Assembly: GCA_963978545.1 (NCBI GenBank)
Contig: OZ021729.1
Span: 92,844,466-92,908,465, forward strand
Direction: 5' to 3'
Length of the DNA stretch: 64,000 bases
Source of the DNA: Linyphia triangularis
Lineage: Eukaryota; Arthropoda; Arachnida; Araneae; Linyphiidae
Below, one piece after another: positions 11,647 to 23,109 of this stretch (its first letter is position 1; every line of letters begins with the position of its first letter). Both the position numbers and the translations under genes were made by a program. The notes under the pieces are model-generated. The model saw only the letters and a program-made list of their open reading frames with translations, had not been told where the DNA came from and did not search any database.

Positions 11647-11860
11647 TTATTTTTTTTCAATTTTTTTTTACAGTTTTTCTTATCAAGATATGTAACTTTT
11701 TTTACCTCATGCGTTTCAAATATAATTTTTCGAACAACCCTGTTATACAAGCTCACTCCAATAGGTAAACAAAGCGATCAGCTTTCATTGAAACTGACTA
11801 GCGACAGTCTAATATATAGGTGCGCGTGAAAAGTTTCTCGAATTATCCAGTCATCTGGTC
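9920..11860. other. No gene seen; (ATT)n microsatellite at 11611-11646
   Basis: Intronic AT-rich DNA with poly-A/T runs at 11212-11225 and 11526-11546 and an uninterrupted ATT trinucleotide run of about 12 units. Short open frames here have no recognisable domain. Confidence 0.55.
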
Positions 11861-11863
11861 AAA

Positions 11864-12256
11864 TAAAGCCTCCGGCACGATACGAGCGGTGAAAGACGAG
11901 CGGCAGACTGAATGAGTAATAAAACGGTGCGAGTTGTTCTGTCCACGATGAGAGTGAAGGCGGTTTTTGAAATATAATTTGAAATTTAATTTTATTTAAA
12001 AAAAAAACGCATGTTTAAGTGATGTTTTGAGATAATCTTACCACTATTAAACAATTTTGGTTTTAGATACTTCATCCTGTATGTGATAATCACTCAAAAT
12101 GAAGCGCTCGGCTAATTTGCTGGATGACGTCACATTTAGAATTTAAGGATCGAATAGAATTTAGAATCTCTCATCGTAACCAGAACAACTCCCACCGTTC
12201 TATTACTCAATCGGTCTGCAGCAAGTCTTTCGCCGCTCGTATCGTGCCCGAGGCTT
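11864..12256. mobile_element. Inverted-repeat element (outer) with arms of about 90 bases
   Basis: Left arm 11864-11955 and right arm 12167-12256 are diverged inverse copies, matching in order through cacgatacgagcggtgaaag, gagtaataaaacggt and gagttgttct. About 210 bases lie between. The MITE at 12260-12450 sits directly in its right flank, where the arm similarity would continue. Confidence 0.65.
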
Positions 12257-12259
12257 TAA

Positions 12260-12450
12260 GCTTGGCGTCCACTATCGTTGAGCAGAGTAGAACAGATCAG
12301 AGCGGAGTGGATTATATCCAATTACAAGGCTGTCAACGTCCATTGTAGCTCGAGGCTCGTGCTATAGTAGACATTGGTAGCCATGTAATTGGCTCTAATC
12401 CACTCCGCTCTGATCTGCTCTACTGTGCTCAACGATAGTGGACGCCAAGC
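12260..12450. mobile_element. Foldback MITE, 191 bp, TTTAA flanks
   Basis: Arms of about 70 bases (12260-12330 and 12380-12450) are nearly perfect inverses, starting gcttggcgtccactatcg. Both ends are followed by TTTAA (12255-12259 and 12451-12455), a probable 5-bp target duplication. The high arm identity suggests it is younger than the surrounding outer element. Confidence 0.85.
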
Positions 12451-13120
12451 TTTAATAGAAACATCTCGAAATTTCCCCGATTGCTTTGAGTGTTGCCACC
12501 TTTTTACTAACCTGCATTATCGCTGTTATCAAATAAAATAAGATAAAATAAATTACAATAGAATTTTAAATTATTACGTCCCTATTTACGACTATATACA
12601 GAAAATTTGTGTAACAGTATCATCTGAAGACTAGAGAGTTATTTTATTAGTTTGAAGTATACTATTTTGTCCTGAAAATAAATTTGAATTATTTAAACTT
12701 ATCTAAAAAATCGTATTTTTGGCACGTAGAACTTCATTTAAAGAGTGATAACTGGTGTTTTGTATAATCTTTTTTAAAAATGATGTGAGAATTCAAATCA
12801 TTTTTGCATTAACTATTAAATATTTTGAACCTCAGTCAAATTGATTGGAAAAGAAAATGCTAGATTTTTAAATACAAAAGTTTTTAGAAAAATTGCGATT
12901 TTTTTTCTATTTCAAAGTTTAAAAAATTCTATCAAGAAAGCTATATATTCTAGAAACTAGATGGAGGTTCATAACATTAATATTACGAACAATTTCCATC
13001 CATAATTTCTTTTCTTGGCCCCATGTAACTCGAATAATCACTGTTCAAAATTATGCCAATAACGATTTAAATGTTAATTAGTTAATTAATTTTTGAATAA
13101 AACTGATTTTTTTTTTTTTT

Positions 13121-13838
13121 TTACTTTCAATTACCCAAATATATACATAGGGTAATAAAAGTATAGTATTCGGTCAAAAAAAAAAAAAAATCGATTTTTG
13201 TTGTATTTCTCCACGTTCTGGAACATCCTGATCTCAAAAAGAAAAAATATCGGTCTGTGTGTATGTATGCGTGTCTGTGGTCAAATGCCCGAACAAATTG
13301 ACCTAAGATGTTCAAATTTGGTGTGCAGGTTAGTGTTGACCATGGGACCTACCATTAGAGTTTTCGTGAAAATCGCGCATTGAAAAAAATCATGTTTTTC
13401 AACTCTTGCAAAAAAAACGACTCTAACGATGTTGATCAAAATTGTTGTGGTAATGCCACTTAAGGTGTTCTAAACATCCCCACCTCCGAAATTCCCGTAA
13501 AAATGCTTTAATGGCGTAAAAAGTTGAAAAACGAATGCCTTCAACACAGAGTTCTCTTTGCTTGAACATAGCTCATCAACAATCGTTTTTTCTCCTCTTC
13601 TCAGTTTCACTTATAAGAAAGGATAATATAAAAACAATCGAAAAATATATCGCCAAAATCACCATTTTGGCTTAAAACATCATTTTGGTCACTAAATTTT
13701 ATCTAAGAATACCGCAAAAAATATCGCCAATCTGGCCATACTTTCAATGAATGATGAAAATATAAAAATGATAAATGACACAACTCCACATCAGTATTAG
13801 AGTGTAATTGTAAGTTGTGCGATGCTCTACCCCTCTAG
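13121..13838 (+). repeat. Family 1 interspersed repeat, reference copy
   Basis: About 0.72 kb, starting ttactttcaattaccc and ending near gcgatgctctacccctctag. It shares co-linear blocks with copies at 19292-20149, 22472-23109, 35345-35962, 55741-55880 and 57631-60142. The subterminal word actttcaattac occurs inverted at the two ends. No open reading frame is conserved among copies, so it looks nonautonomous. The superfamily is undetermined. Confidence 0.8.
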
Positions 13839-13849
13839 TTCATTTACTA

Positions 13850-15440
13850 ATTATGTACTTTAAGTGCAAAAAAAAAAAAAATCAGTTTCTAAAATGATAA
13901 TTTAAAAAAAAAAGTTCAAGTGTGATTGTACATGATTGTGGAAAGTGTGTGTGGGTGAGGGGCTTGTCGCGTGTTTCCGGCTGTACTAAACATTTTCAAC
14001 TATGGGCCGCCACTGTTACGAGACTCTATCGGAATTATCAAAATGAACCAACTTTTATTTTACCATCACTTCTCTTGTTCGAAAAACGTCGTCATTATCA
14101 TATTAAAAAAAAAACATGACATCCAACTTGTTGCCATTCACAAAAGCATAAAGTAAATTATAAAATGACTTAAGGCAAACCAAAAGCGTAACTAATTCTA
14201 TATATTTATACATCTAAGCATTATGAAATGAAATGAATAGTTTTAATCCAGATGAGATATAAAAATACGCCTACTTTCAACAGCCACTGGTCCTAAGGCA
14301 TCTTATTAAGTGATTTCTAAGAAACCTATTTATACACGACTAACTAGAATTTTTAAAGTTTTTCTTAATTTAATTAGATCCTCTTTGTTTGGAAAATTAT
14401 CGCAGATATTCTAAAATTATTTAATACAGTGGCTTCGTTATTGATCTATTAGTGTATGGTAAAATATACAGATGGCAGCACCAAAGCTGATCAGATTTCT
14501 CATAGTGGCATCTTATTAACTAAAGGGGATTTACACAAATGTTTAAGAGGAGTTCTCCTCTATGTCGTCATTTGGAAACTACTTTCTATAACCACATTTG
14601 GTACGATGATACATGAAACGAATTTAAAAGCTCGAAAGTAGCGCCTAATATATTTTATTTTTGAAAACTTTGCGTCAATGTATTTGCAGTTTTTGCTATT
14701 TTAATTTTCATTCGTAATAGATAGACATTAAATGAATGTTTTCGTATCTACTCACCAAATGTCATATAGAAAGTAGTATCTAAATTAATTGTGACATACC
14801 GGACAATTACTTAAAAGATGTTCATTCCAGGTTTCAGTTGTATAAATCTAATTGTAACAATAGTCCGATACAATATTCGCCTATTTGTAAATGGCTGCCA
14901 TAAAAATGCAAACATTACTTCGAAATTTAGAAAATATTTTGTGAATGCCGATTAAATTTCGAGGTGTTGAACGGTTTTAAAAATTATTTTGCGTGATGTT
15001 ATTTAATTAATATAGTTACATTGTTATATAGTTACACTCGAATTCATCGACAAATATTCTAATATGAAAACACCGGACCCCTTAAAATTGTATTTTTAAG
15101 ACATTGAATATGGAAAGAAAAAAAAGATTTTTAAAATAGACAATTTTTAAATAAGTACTACTTCATTTCTTGACTCAGTTCTGATGTCACTTCTTAAGGA
15201 AAAAAAAAATGGAAATTTGGAAACGAGTATGGTGTATTTAAAAGTTGTTAAAATAAGGAATATGTTTACTTCTCATTTCTGGGTCCGAAATAAAACTTTT
15301 GAGTTGCCAGGCGCGTTCAGAGTAAAAAACTTTCATAAACAACACAATCTAGTACTTTGACAAAAATAAAAAAATAAATAAAAAATCGAAGCAAGTGTGG
15401 GATATTTAAAAGAGTGTATTTTTTGAAAATTTTATTTACA
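13850..15440. other. No gene; contains a partial family 3 MITE at about 14560-14800
   Basis: The words taatagatagacattaaatg, tatctactcaccaaatgtca and agaaagtagtatctaaatt match MITE family 3 (44078-44420, 9451-9738). The rest is AT-rich with no recognisable coding. Confidence 0.5.
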
Positions 15441-15469
15441 TCCACATACACACACTTCCAAAAGTTAAG

Positions 15470-16110
15470 CACGGAGAAGAAAATGTTAATTTCCGTAAGC
15501 CAATCTGAATTAAAGATGCTGAAATTTGCTGCAAAGGTAGAAGAAATAGGTTAGCTAACATAGAATCACGGTTTTGCGTCGAGAAATATGCAAAAGAGGC
15601 AGTCGTATGAGAAGCCGGTATTATGAAGGATTACAGGAATTGCGTATAAGTGCTGATGAAAGGTGTTTAGAACATTCGTACAATTTGTTTTTAAGCTAGA
15701 CGTGTATCTATGGCTTCCAGAAGACAAATGGAAGATTCCGAATGCTATAGGATGCATTGAAGTCTATCACAGATGTTGCTCTTTTCTTCCAGTCATTTCA
15801 CGAAACAATTCCAAACCAGCCAAACAGTTGTCTGTAGCCCACCCACGCGGAAGGTTGTAGCCAAGCGGAATCGCTCACCACACAATCTATGGTTGCCTTA
15901 CGATAACTACTGCTCGGCTAACACATGATTGGTCTGTAAGCCCGGGTACCACACGTTTGTGTTCCGTCCAATCCAAAGGGGCACGTTTAAAGTGGAACAT
16001 GAGCTCAGATTTTCCCTACAACACAATGATAAGGCATTCCACGGTGTCATGATCTGGGCAGGGATTTCGTAGGGCACCGACCTGCACATCTTCACTTTAT
16101 CGTCTTATTG
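15470..16110 (+). pseudogene. Decayed Tc1-like transposase
   Basis: Translated pieces in shifting frames resemble a Tc1/mariner-group transposase. The clearest is FHGVMIWAGIS followed by a stop and GTDLHIF, near 16030-16100, the stretch after the first catalytic aspartate region in Tc1/Tc3 proteins. Upstream pieces (15560-15900) are compatible but not diagnostic. Multiple stops and frameshifts are present. No terminal repeats were located. Such enzymes cut and paste DNA at TA sites; this copy cannot encode one. Confidence 0.5.
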
Positions 16111-16289
16111 TGACTCAACAGCAATCGATTCTTCTTTTGTTTTAAATGGACGATAATAGAGTTGACGATTTCCTTGAGGGGAACGGAGTGGAGTGAGAAA
16201 TTAAATAAAAAATGCGTGTCCGGGGTATTTAAAAAATGTTTATTTCGAAAATATTATTTCATTTCAGTTTCCTAAACGGAAACTTTTGA

Positions 16290-18757
16290 GATAGTCCGAG
16301 AGGTGACTGCAATTTTTGGACCCCATCATTCTGAATTTTTTATAGAAATTGGAGAAAAGTGAGTAGATTACAAATCCACTGGTCTGCCGTGGCAAAATTG
16401 GCCGAAACTGGTCAAAAATCGACTTGGAATGAGTTGAACTAAAATCCGGTTGCCAAATATGTCATAATTAGCCAAAAAGAGAACAAACTTATTCGTCTGG
16501 CAACCCACTTCATTTTGATTTTCAACAGTGGTAGAAGTGGGAAAAAAAAGGTGGGGGGACGGCCAAAAGTTGGTGACAAGTGCACCCCCTCAACGATAAA
16601 TTTTATAATTTCGTTTCTAATAACAATAAACTTATAACAATTAAATAAATAACAATTAACTAGTAGAAAGGAAACAATTTTCAACACGAACGTTCAAAAT
16701 GTATTGTTATTTTAATGAATATTCTGCGACTTAGTTTTTTTACTGTTTATTTAGATTTAAATATTGCCTCTAAATAAGCATACTTTCATAAAATTAAATT
16801 AATAAGGAATTCGATTTTTTTTTTTTTCTTTTTTTTTTTAAATACTTTGTCTTTATATTTTTTTCTAGTTTCTCCAAAGTTAAAATTTGACCAAGTGAAA
16901 ATACCTATATCTTTATATAAAGTAGTATAATACATTTTTATAACCACTACGACATAAATAGTTTTTTTTTTTCAGTGACTTAAAACTTTTTCTTAGTGTC
17001 ATTACATTTCGCATTTCCCTACATGCTTGGTATATTTTTTAAGAAGAAAATCTATGCTTAATTAATTTTAGTACTATCTAATATCCCATGCCCAGTACTG
17101 CTTAATGTTCAAAGAAATTTATAAACAAAATTAGTGATAAAAACTGAAAAATATAGTCGGGAATAAATAAAAAAAAATTATACAATTTTGAATTACATGA
17201 CTCGTAAGACAGTGATAAGATGAATTTTGGTATTGATAGTATATACAAGTATTATATCATGCATTCAAAAATTGAAAGTAAAAAATTGCAAAATAATATT
17301 TTACCTTCTTAAAGGAAATGTTTGCATTTTTCAATGCAAACATGTGCAGGATAATTTTCCGGCACATTTATGAGTTTTACTGGTTTTGCGTTTAAAAATC
17401 TACTTTCTTAAGGATTCTCGCTAGTCAAATTCCTTGTCTCCATGTGGCAAAATATTACACCCTACCCATTCGTTAGAAAGTTTCAAACCTTGTTTTTTTC
17501 TGGTTCCAAGCTTTTTAACAGCCTTTTGTATGTGTTGCATCCAAGTTTTTGTTCTTCACAAATAAGCCATGGATACTCGTTGTATTTCTGAAGGTGCGTA
17601 TCATTTTATGTCCAATACTTTGGATAATCATTACTGCAGTGCGTTTTTGCTTTCTGTTGCTGCCACGTGCTAGATTCTCTCTCCACGTGGTCTCTTCAAC
17701 TTGATGCCACTTGCACATTTTCCACTGCTCCTTCCTCAACGTTCTGTAGTGTATCAGAGTCATTTTTCTTACAGTTTTGAAGTCAAATATATCAATCTCA
17801 TCTTGTTTTGTACTAGATGGATTACGAATAAAAAAACCGTTTAGAATCAGAAGTAAGAGTTAATGGTTAAGTTGGAGGTATACACGGTATTCTACTAATA
17901 ATCAACAAAACGCAAAACATTTTAAAGTAAATGATCGAGGACAAAACAGAAAATGACAGTGCAATAAATGTCTTTTTCTATCCACTCCTCAATAATCGCA
18001 GACAACGGGCGCCGAAACTCGCCGCGCATTTCCAAGAAAAATTGACTGAATCTGCTTTAAACAAAACAAAAATGAAAGTATAAAAAATAACAAACAGCCA
18101 GAAAAAGCAGAAAGCAGAAGTAATGAAAATTTTTAATTCTATTTTTCCCCCTTTCCTTTTAGTTTTTAGACTGATTGGATGTTTTTTAAAATTGGGGGAA
18201 TAGATTTCGGTAATTTTAGAAGTGGGGGATGAATTTCAGTGTTTTTAGAAGTGGGGAGACGCATGGGTATTTTCTGGACAAGTGGGGGGATGCGTCACCC
18301 CTCGTCTACCCACACTTCTAGCACTGATTTTCAATGAGAAAAAGCGCAAACGATTTCAGATCTTTGGCTCGGAAAACATATCTTTTAAAAGTAAGCCAAA
18401 TTGGCGACATCAGTTACGTCATAAGTGACGTAATATTTTTTGCCAACTTGGCTCCCTTTTAATAGATGCAAGTAGACCGTCGCCAGATATCTGAATCGTC
18501 TGCAACCTTCTTAATTGAAAATTAAAGAGTGAGGGTTACCAAATAAAAAAAAAATGCTCATTATTTGACAAGTAATTGAGCATTTGGCAATTGGATTTAG
18601 TTCAACTTATTAAAAGTCGATTTTGGACCAGTTTCGGCCATTTTTGCCACGGCAGACCAGTGGATTTGTAATGTACTCACTTTTCTCTAATTTCTATAAA
18701 AAATTCAGAATGATGTTCGATGGGGTCCAAAAATTGCAGTCGCCTCTCAGTCTAAGA
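16290..18757. mobile_element. Inverted-repeat element split by a hAT-like insertion
   Basis: Arms of about 170 bases (16290-16465 and 18575-18757) are inverse copies sharing gcaatttttggaccccat and ccactggtctgccgtggcaa. With the hAT-like element at 16526-18326 removed, the arms would be separated by roughly 350 bases. No coding is recognised in its own sequence. Confidence 0.75.
16526..18326. mobile_element. hAT-like element, long copy (1801 bp) with perfect 8-bp duplication
   Basis: The left end CAGTGGTAGAAGTGGG and right end CACACTTCTAGCACTG are imperfect inverted repeats. The flanks attttcaa (16518-16525 and 18327-18334) are identical 8-bp target duplications, as known for hAT elements. 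Ends and subterminal sequence match the 664-bp element at 20418-21081, which lacks most of 17000-18140. That inner segment has an 82-codon minus-strand open frame (17515-17763) with no recognised domain, so an intact transposase is not visible. Confidence 0.88.
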
Positions 18758-19291
18758 GGGCCAGACGTTATGAGGTACGAAAATGTCTCTAAATCGAAGA
18801 GACCGCACCTTTTCCTTCCATGTGTCGGTTACATTAGAAATAGTAAACGCACTTAATATGTATTTACGACACTTGAGCTCATTGAATGCGCTACCACGAT
18901 GTGTGAACCGGTTTTACTCATTGGACCGATTCATTCTTATACTGGTTAGAAAAGTAAAGTTAAAATTTAAACTTAAAAGCGGTTATCAACACATTTGAAG
19001 TTTAATTCAAAACTATGTTAGCAGGTTATTAGAATTGCGGACGGATTCTTCCTATACCCCCTCACTATACAATCATCCTATTGGAACAAAAAAGAAAGAG
19101 TTCAATTTCCTCTATCAAAATAAAATTTTAATAGGTGGAAAAACACAATGATGTAAACCCAATGTCAGTCATTTTTTAATAAAAAAAGTTCTTTTTTTTT
19201 TTTAAACTACTCCCAATCAAATCAAAGCACGAGTTAAAGCGAATTTCTCGAATCGACATCTGGTATCTTATTATAATTAGTCAAACAGAAA

Positions 19292-20149
19292 CTAGGGATG
19301 TGAGCAACTTTCAATTGCACTATAATAGTGGTTATTGCGTTAAAATTTATGGTATTAATTACCGTTTTAATATTATACCTCATTTAGAAAAAAATTGCCG
19401 GTTTGGCGATAATTTTGGCAATCATTTTTACATGGGCAAAAAAAAAAATCAATCTTTGATTGGCGATAATCAAGGGTAGAGAGCTCTGTGTAAAAGTACT
19501 CGTTTTTCAACTTTTTACGCTTTTACCTCATTTCTACAGAAATTTCCAAGGTGGAGACGATTAACCCACTGACGGTCATGGGAATGGACGAAATTCCCGA
19601 GTTGTTTTTCCTACAATAAATTTTAAAGCATATTTCTAATTCAAATAATATTTTTTTTTTTTTTTTTTTTAGATAGGTTCTACACTATCATTCTAATAAA
19701 AATATCTAAAAAATATTTTATTTTATTTATAAATTTAAAAATGTTGTGTATTGCTGGAAAAACTGGGGATCCTATGACGTATATAAACGTGCATGATCGT
19801 CATTGGGTTAAAGCACCGTAACAGGCATTATTACAGGAGAATTTAATCAAAATCGTTAGAGCTGTTTCTTAGCAATTGGTGAAAAACATGATTTGTTCAT
19901 GATTTCAACCTTATGCGCGATTTTGACGGAAACCTTAATGGTAGTTCCCATGGCCACTACTAACCCGCGCACCAAATTTAAACATTGTAGGTCACTTTGA
20001 TAGGGAGTTATGCTGACCACGTACACAGACACACATACAGACATTTTTCCTAGACCACTTTTTGTAAATCAGGATGTTCCAATAAATGGCATTTAACCGA
20101 ATACTATACTTTCGTAAACCTATGTAAACATATAGGTAATTGAAAGTAA
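19292..20149 (-). repeat. Family 1 repeat, minus copy, split by a TTAA element
   Basis: Inverse of the copy at 13121. It starts ctagggatgtgagcaac and ends ggtaattgaaagtaa. A 243-bp element flanked by TTAA (19565-19807) interrupts it; about 610 bases are its own. A poly-T tract at 19652-19670 lies in the inserted part. Confidence 0.8.
19565..19807. mobile_element. piggyBac-like MITE, 243 bp, TTAA target duplication
   Basis: The element is bounded by TTAA at 19561-19564 and 19808-19811. The left end cccactgacggtcatg is the inverse of the right end catgatcgtcattggg with two differences. TTAA target choice and CCC-starting ends are the known signature of the piggyBac superfamily. There is no coding capacity. 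Confidence 0.82.
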
Positions 20150-20417
20150 TAGTGAGATGCATCGTATTTATGGAATTCAAATTGAATATGAACAATTGTT
20201 TTACTGTAATCGTTCTCAACTTAGAGTTGGCAGATCAACAACCAGAACAAAGTAACCAATTGCTTATTTTGGGTAAGAATGTTTCATTTGGGTGCAATGA
20301 TAAGTATCCTTTGTGCAAGTTTGTCACTGAATTGATGGAAGAGCTAGGCTTAAATTGTACCAGTCCAATTTTAAATAATATAACTGAATGTAGTGGAAAT
20401 AAAAATATATTTTGACC

Positions 20418-21081
20418 CAGTGGTAAAAGTGGTGAAAAAAAGTGGGGTGACGCCTAAATTTGGTGACAAGTGCCCCCCCCCCCCCTTCTCCCATCTTCAA
20501 CGATAAATTTTATAAATTCGTAACTTTTAATAAAAATATTAACTAATAAAGTATGTATTGTTGTCCAAAATGTATTGTTATTTTAATGAATATTCCGCGA
20601 CTTAGTATTTTTACTTGGAAGTAAAAGATCAAGTTAAGTAATAATTCAAGGTTAAATATATAACTGTTTATTTAAATTTTAATAATACTTATAAATGAAC
20701 ATACTTTCATAAAATTAAATTAATAGAAAATTCTATTTTTTTTCCCCCAAATAGCTTGTCTTTATAGGAAACAAGAATTTAACTTAAAAGAAAGTTCCTC
20801 CAAAGTTATAAGTTGACCAAAGTAGTAAAATATACTTTTATAATAAGATGATTTATACACCGTAAATAGTTCTAAAGTTTTCAAATGTAAAATTAAATAA
20901 CTTTTTCGCAGTGTCTCTACATTTAAAGGTTAATGTCATTTTTCATTAGTTGTTTTTAGGCGGATTGAATGCTTTTAAAAGTGTGTTGGGTGGGATGGAT
21001 TTCAGTGGTTTTAGAAGGGACACATGGGTATTTTCTCGAAAAGGGGGCGTTACCCTGCGTCTACTCACACTTCTAGCACTG
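20418..21081. mobile_element. hAT-like element, short deletion derivative (664 bp)
   Basis: The ends CAGTGGTAAAAGTGG and CACTTCTAGCACTG match the 1801-bp element at 16526. The flanks ttttgacc (20410-20417 and 21082-21089) are a perfect 8-bp target duplication. Subterminal parts align with the longer copy; about 1.1 kb of interior is missing. It contains a poly-C run at 20472-20485. Confidence 0.88.
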
Positions 21082-21499
21082 TTTTGACCACAAAAAGTAA
21101 ATTTAAAATCGATTTAATATCATTTTATAATAATCGTTGTAACTTATTTTTTCGACAAACAATGTTGTAAAAAAAAAAAAAAATTTAAAAAATCGCAAAT
21201 TAAATTTTCAACCCTCACCGAACCCCCCCCTGGCTACAGGCTTGAGTAATAAAGCGGCTAGAGGGTGAATAAAAACTGCATTTCGTGAAACAGATCTGTA
21301 AATTGGGCATTGATTGAATAAAATGTCATTCTGATCATTTTAAGAACTTTTTTACCATATTTATAATCTTTCATCCAAGTCTAATAGTTAAACGCACGTG
21401 TCTAGAGATTTTGGCTGTGACATTAAAACTATTTTTACTACGAACATTATTTTCCTAACTTTGAAAAACTGGAAGTGAAATCCGAGTGGCTCTTAAAAT

Positions 21500-21775
21500 G
21501 ATGAGAATTACTTGTTTCACGAAATGAAAGGAATCCCTGAGCCACTCCTTTCTTTCTGGACGAAAGAAAAAGATGGTCGCCCATGCGGAAACTTCTTCTA
21601 CGACGCAATTAAAGGTAAACATCGCAATGCTCATTTTGATTTGTTCCCTCCGAACATCCTGTTGTTCAAACCTCTCGATTGCAGAGTCGAAGAAAAAGAA
21701 TCCCTCGGTGGGTCATTCGATGGAAGCGACGATTTTTGCTCAACTCAAACTGAAGGAAGGTCTTAAAAAGTAATT
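21500..21775 (+). other. Unusually open segment, function unknown
   Basis: Two overlapping plus-strand frames (84 and 66 codons) and part of the minus strand are open in a patch less AT-rich than its surroundings. No domain, splice pattern or transposase motif is recognised. It could be a fragment of an unrecognised element. Confidence 0.2.
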
Positions 21776-22471
21776 TTTAAATGTTTATTTTTCTTTCAAG
21801 ATGAGGTGCCCTTTATACCGGTCATGTAAATTTGGCATATTTCCTTTTTCTCATAAAATAATTGACATAGGAGCCGAATTTTTTTTTCAGTACATTTAGC
21901 AGACACGTATTATTCTACTGAAGTTAACTTTTGATTATAATTGAATTAATTTTTTTTTTTTATATATGTGAAAGTCATTCAAATTTGTTAAAAATTACAA
22001 GTTTTTATTGCCGGAATAAGCCAAAAAAAATATATTTTTAAAAGAACAATAAAATCTCACTTCAGTATATAAAGATACATGAAAGGAATAAGTAGTAAAA
22101 ATTTTACAAAGATGGTTTGTACAGTTACTAAGAAAAAAGGTACATGAATAATGAAAAATGTAGTTTTGAGAAAAACTCATTTTAAAGCAAACATTACTTA
22201 CGCTACCCAATTCTGTCTTCAAAAAATCATTGAAAATACTTCTAGTTAAGGTATTATTACAAATGAGTTATCTTTTTAAAGAGGAGTGTTTAAATTTTGA
22301 TAAATAATCATAAACTCAACATCGATTATTGATAAATTTTAGGGTACCAAGAGTCTTATACCAAACGACATTCAACAACACTTGCTCATCTTTACTATGA
22401 AGTACAGTCTACTATCTAGGACCACACACACATCTTACTATGTAGTAGGATGAATTAAGTCACAGCCATTT

Positions 22472-23109
22472 TTACTTTCAAATATCCGTATGAAAAGCAT
22501 TGTTTTCGGTATTAAAAAAAAAAGTCGATTTTTTTTTTTTTTTTTTTTTTTTTTTCATTTCTCCAATTTTGGAACATTCTGACTTGGAAAGAGTGATATT
22601 GAAAAGATGTTTGTGTATGGTCATCATAACTCTCGAAAGAATTGACCTATGATGTTAAAATTTGGTGCATGGGTCAGTGGTGGCCATGGGATCTACCATC
22701 AAGGTTTTCGCCAAATTACGCATGCGCATAAAGTAGCTGCCATTGAAAAAAATATGTTTTTTTGTCATTGATAAACAAACGCTCTACCGATTTTGATCAA
22801 AATCAGCGTGGCAAGGTCTTCTAATCATCCACTCTTCCTATTCCTGTCAAAATGCTAGAAAAGCGTAAAAAGTTGAATAACGAATTTCTTTAACACAGAG
22901 TTTTCTTCCCTTGAACGTCGCTCATCGACGACCGCTGTTCTCCTGTCCTCTGTATCCCTTACTAGAAAAATTATTGTACCAATTATTGAACAGTATATCG
23001 CCAAAATTGACATTTTTTTTAAATGTAAGATGAATAAAGCAAAATAACACCAATCCACGTCAGTATAATAAAGTAATTAAAAGTTTGCGATGTTCCACAC
23101 CTCTTGTTC
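22472..23109 (+). repeat. Family 1 repeat, plus copy
   Basis: Co-linear with 13121-13838: ttactttcaaatatccgta start, a long poly-T, accatcaaggttttcgccaa, and the end gcgatgttccacacctcttg. The TTAA site used in other copies is altered here, and the copy is uninterrupted. Confidence 0.75.
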
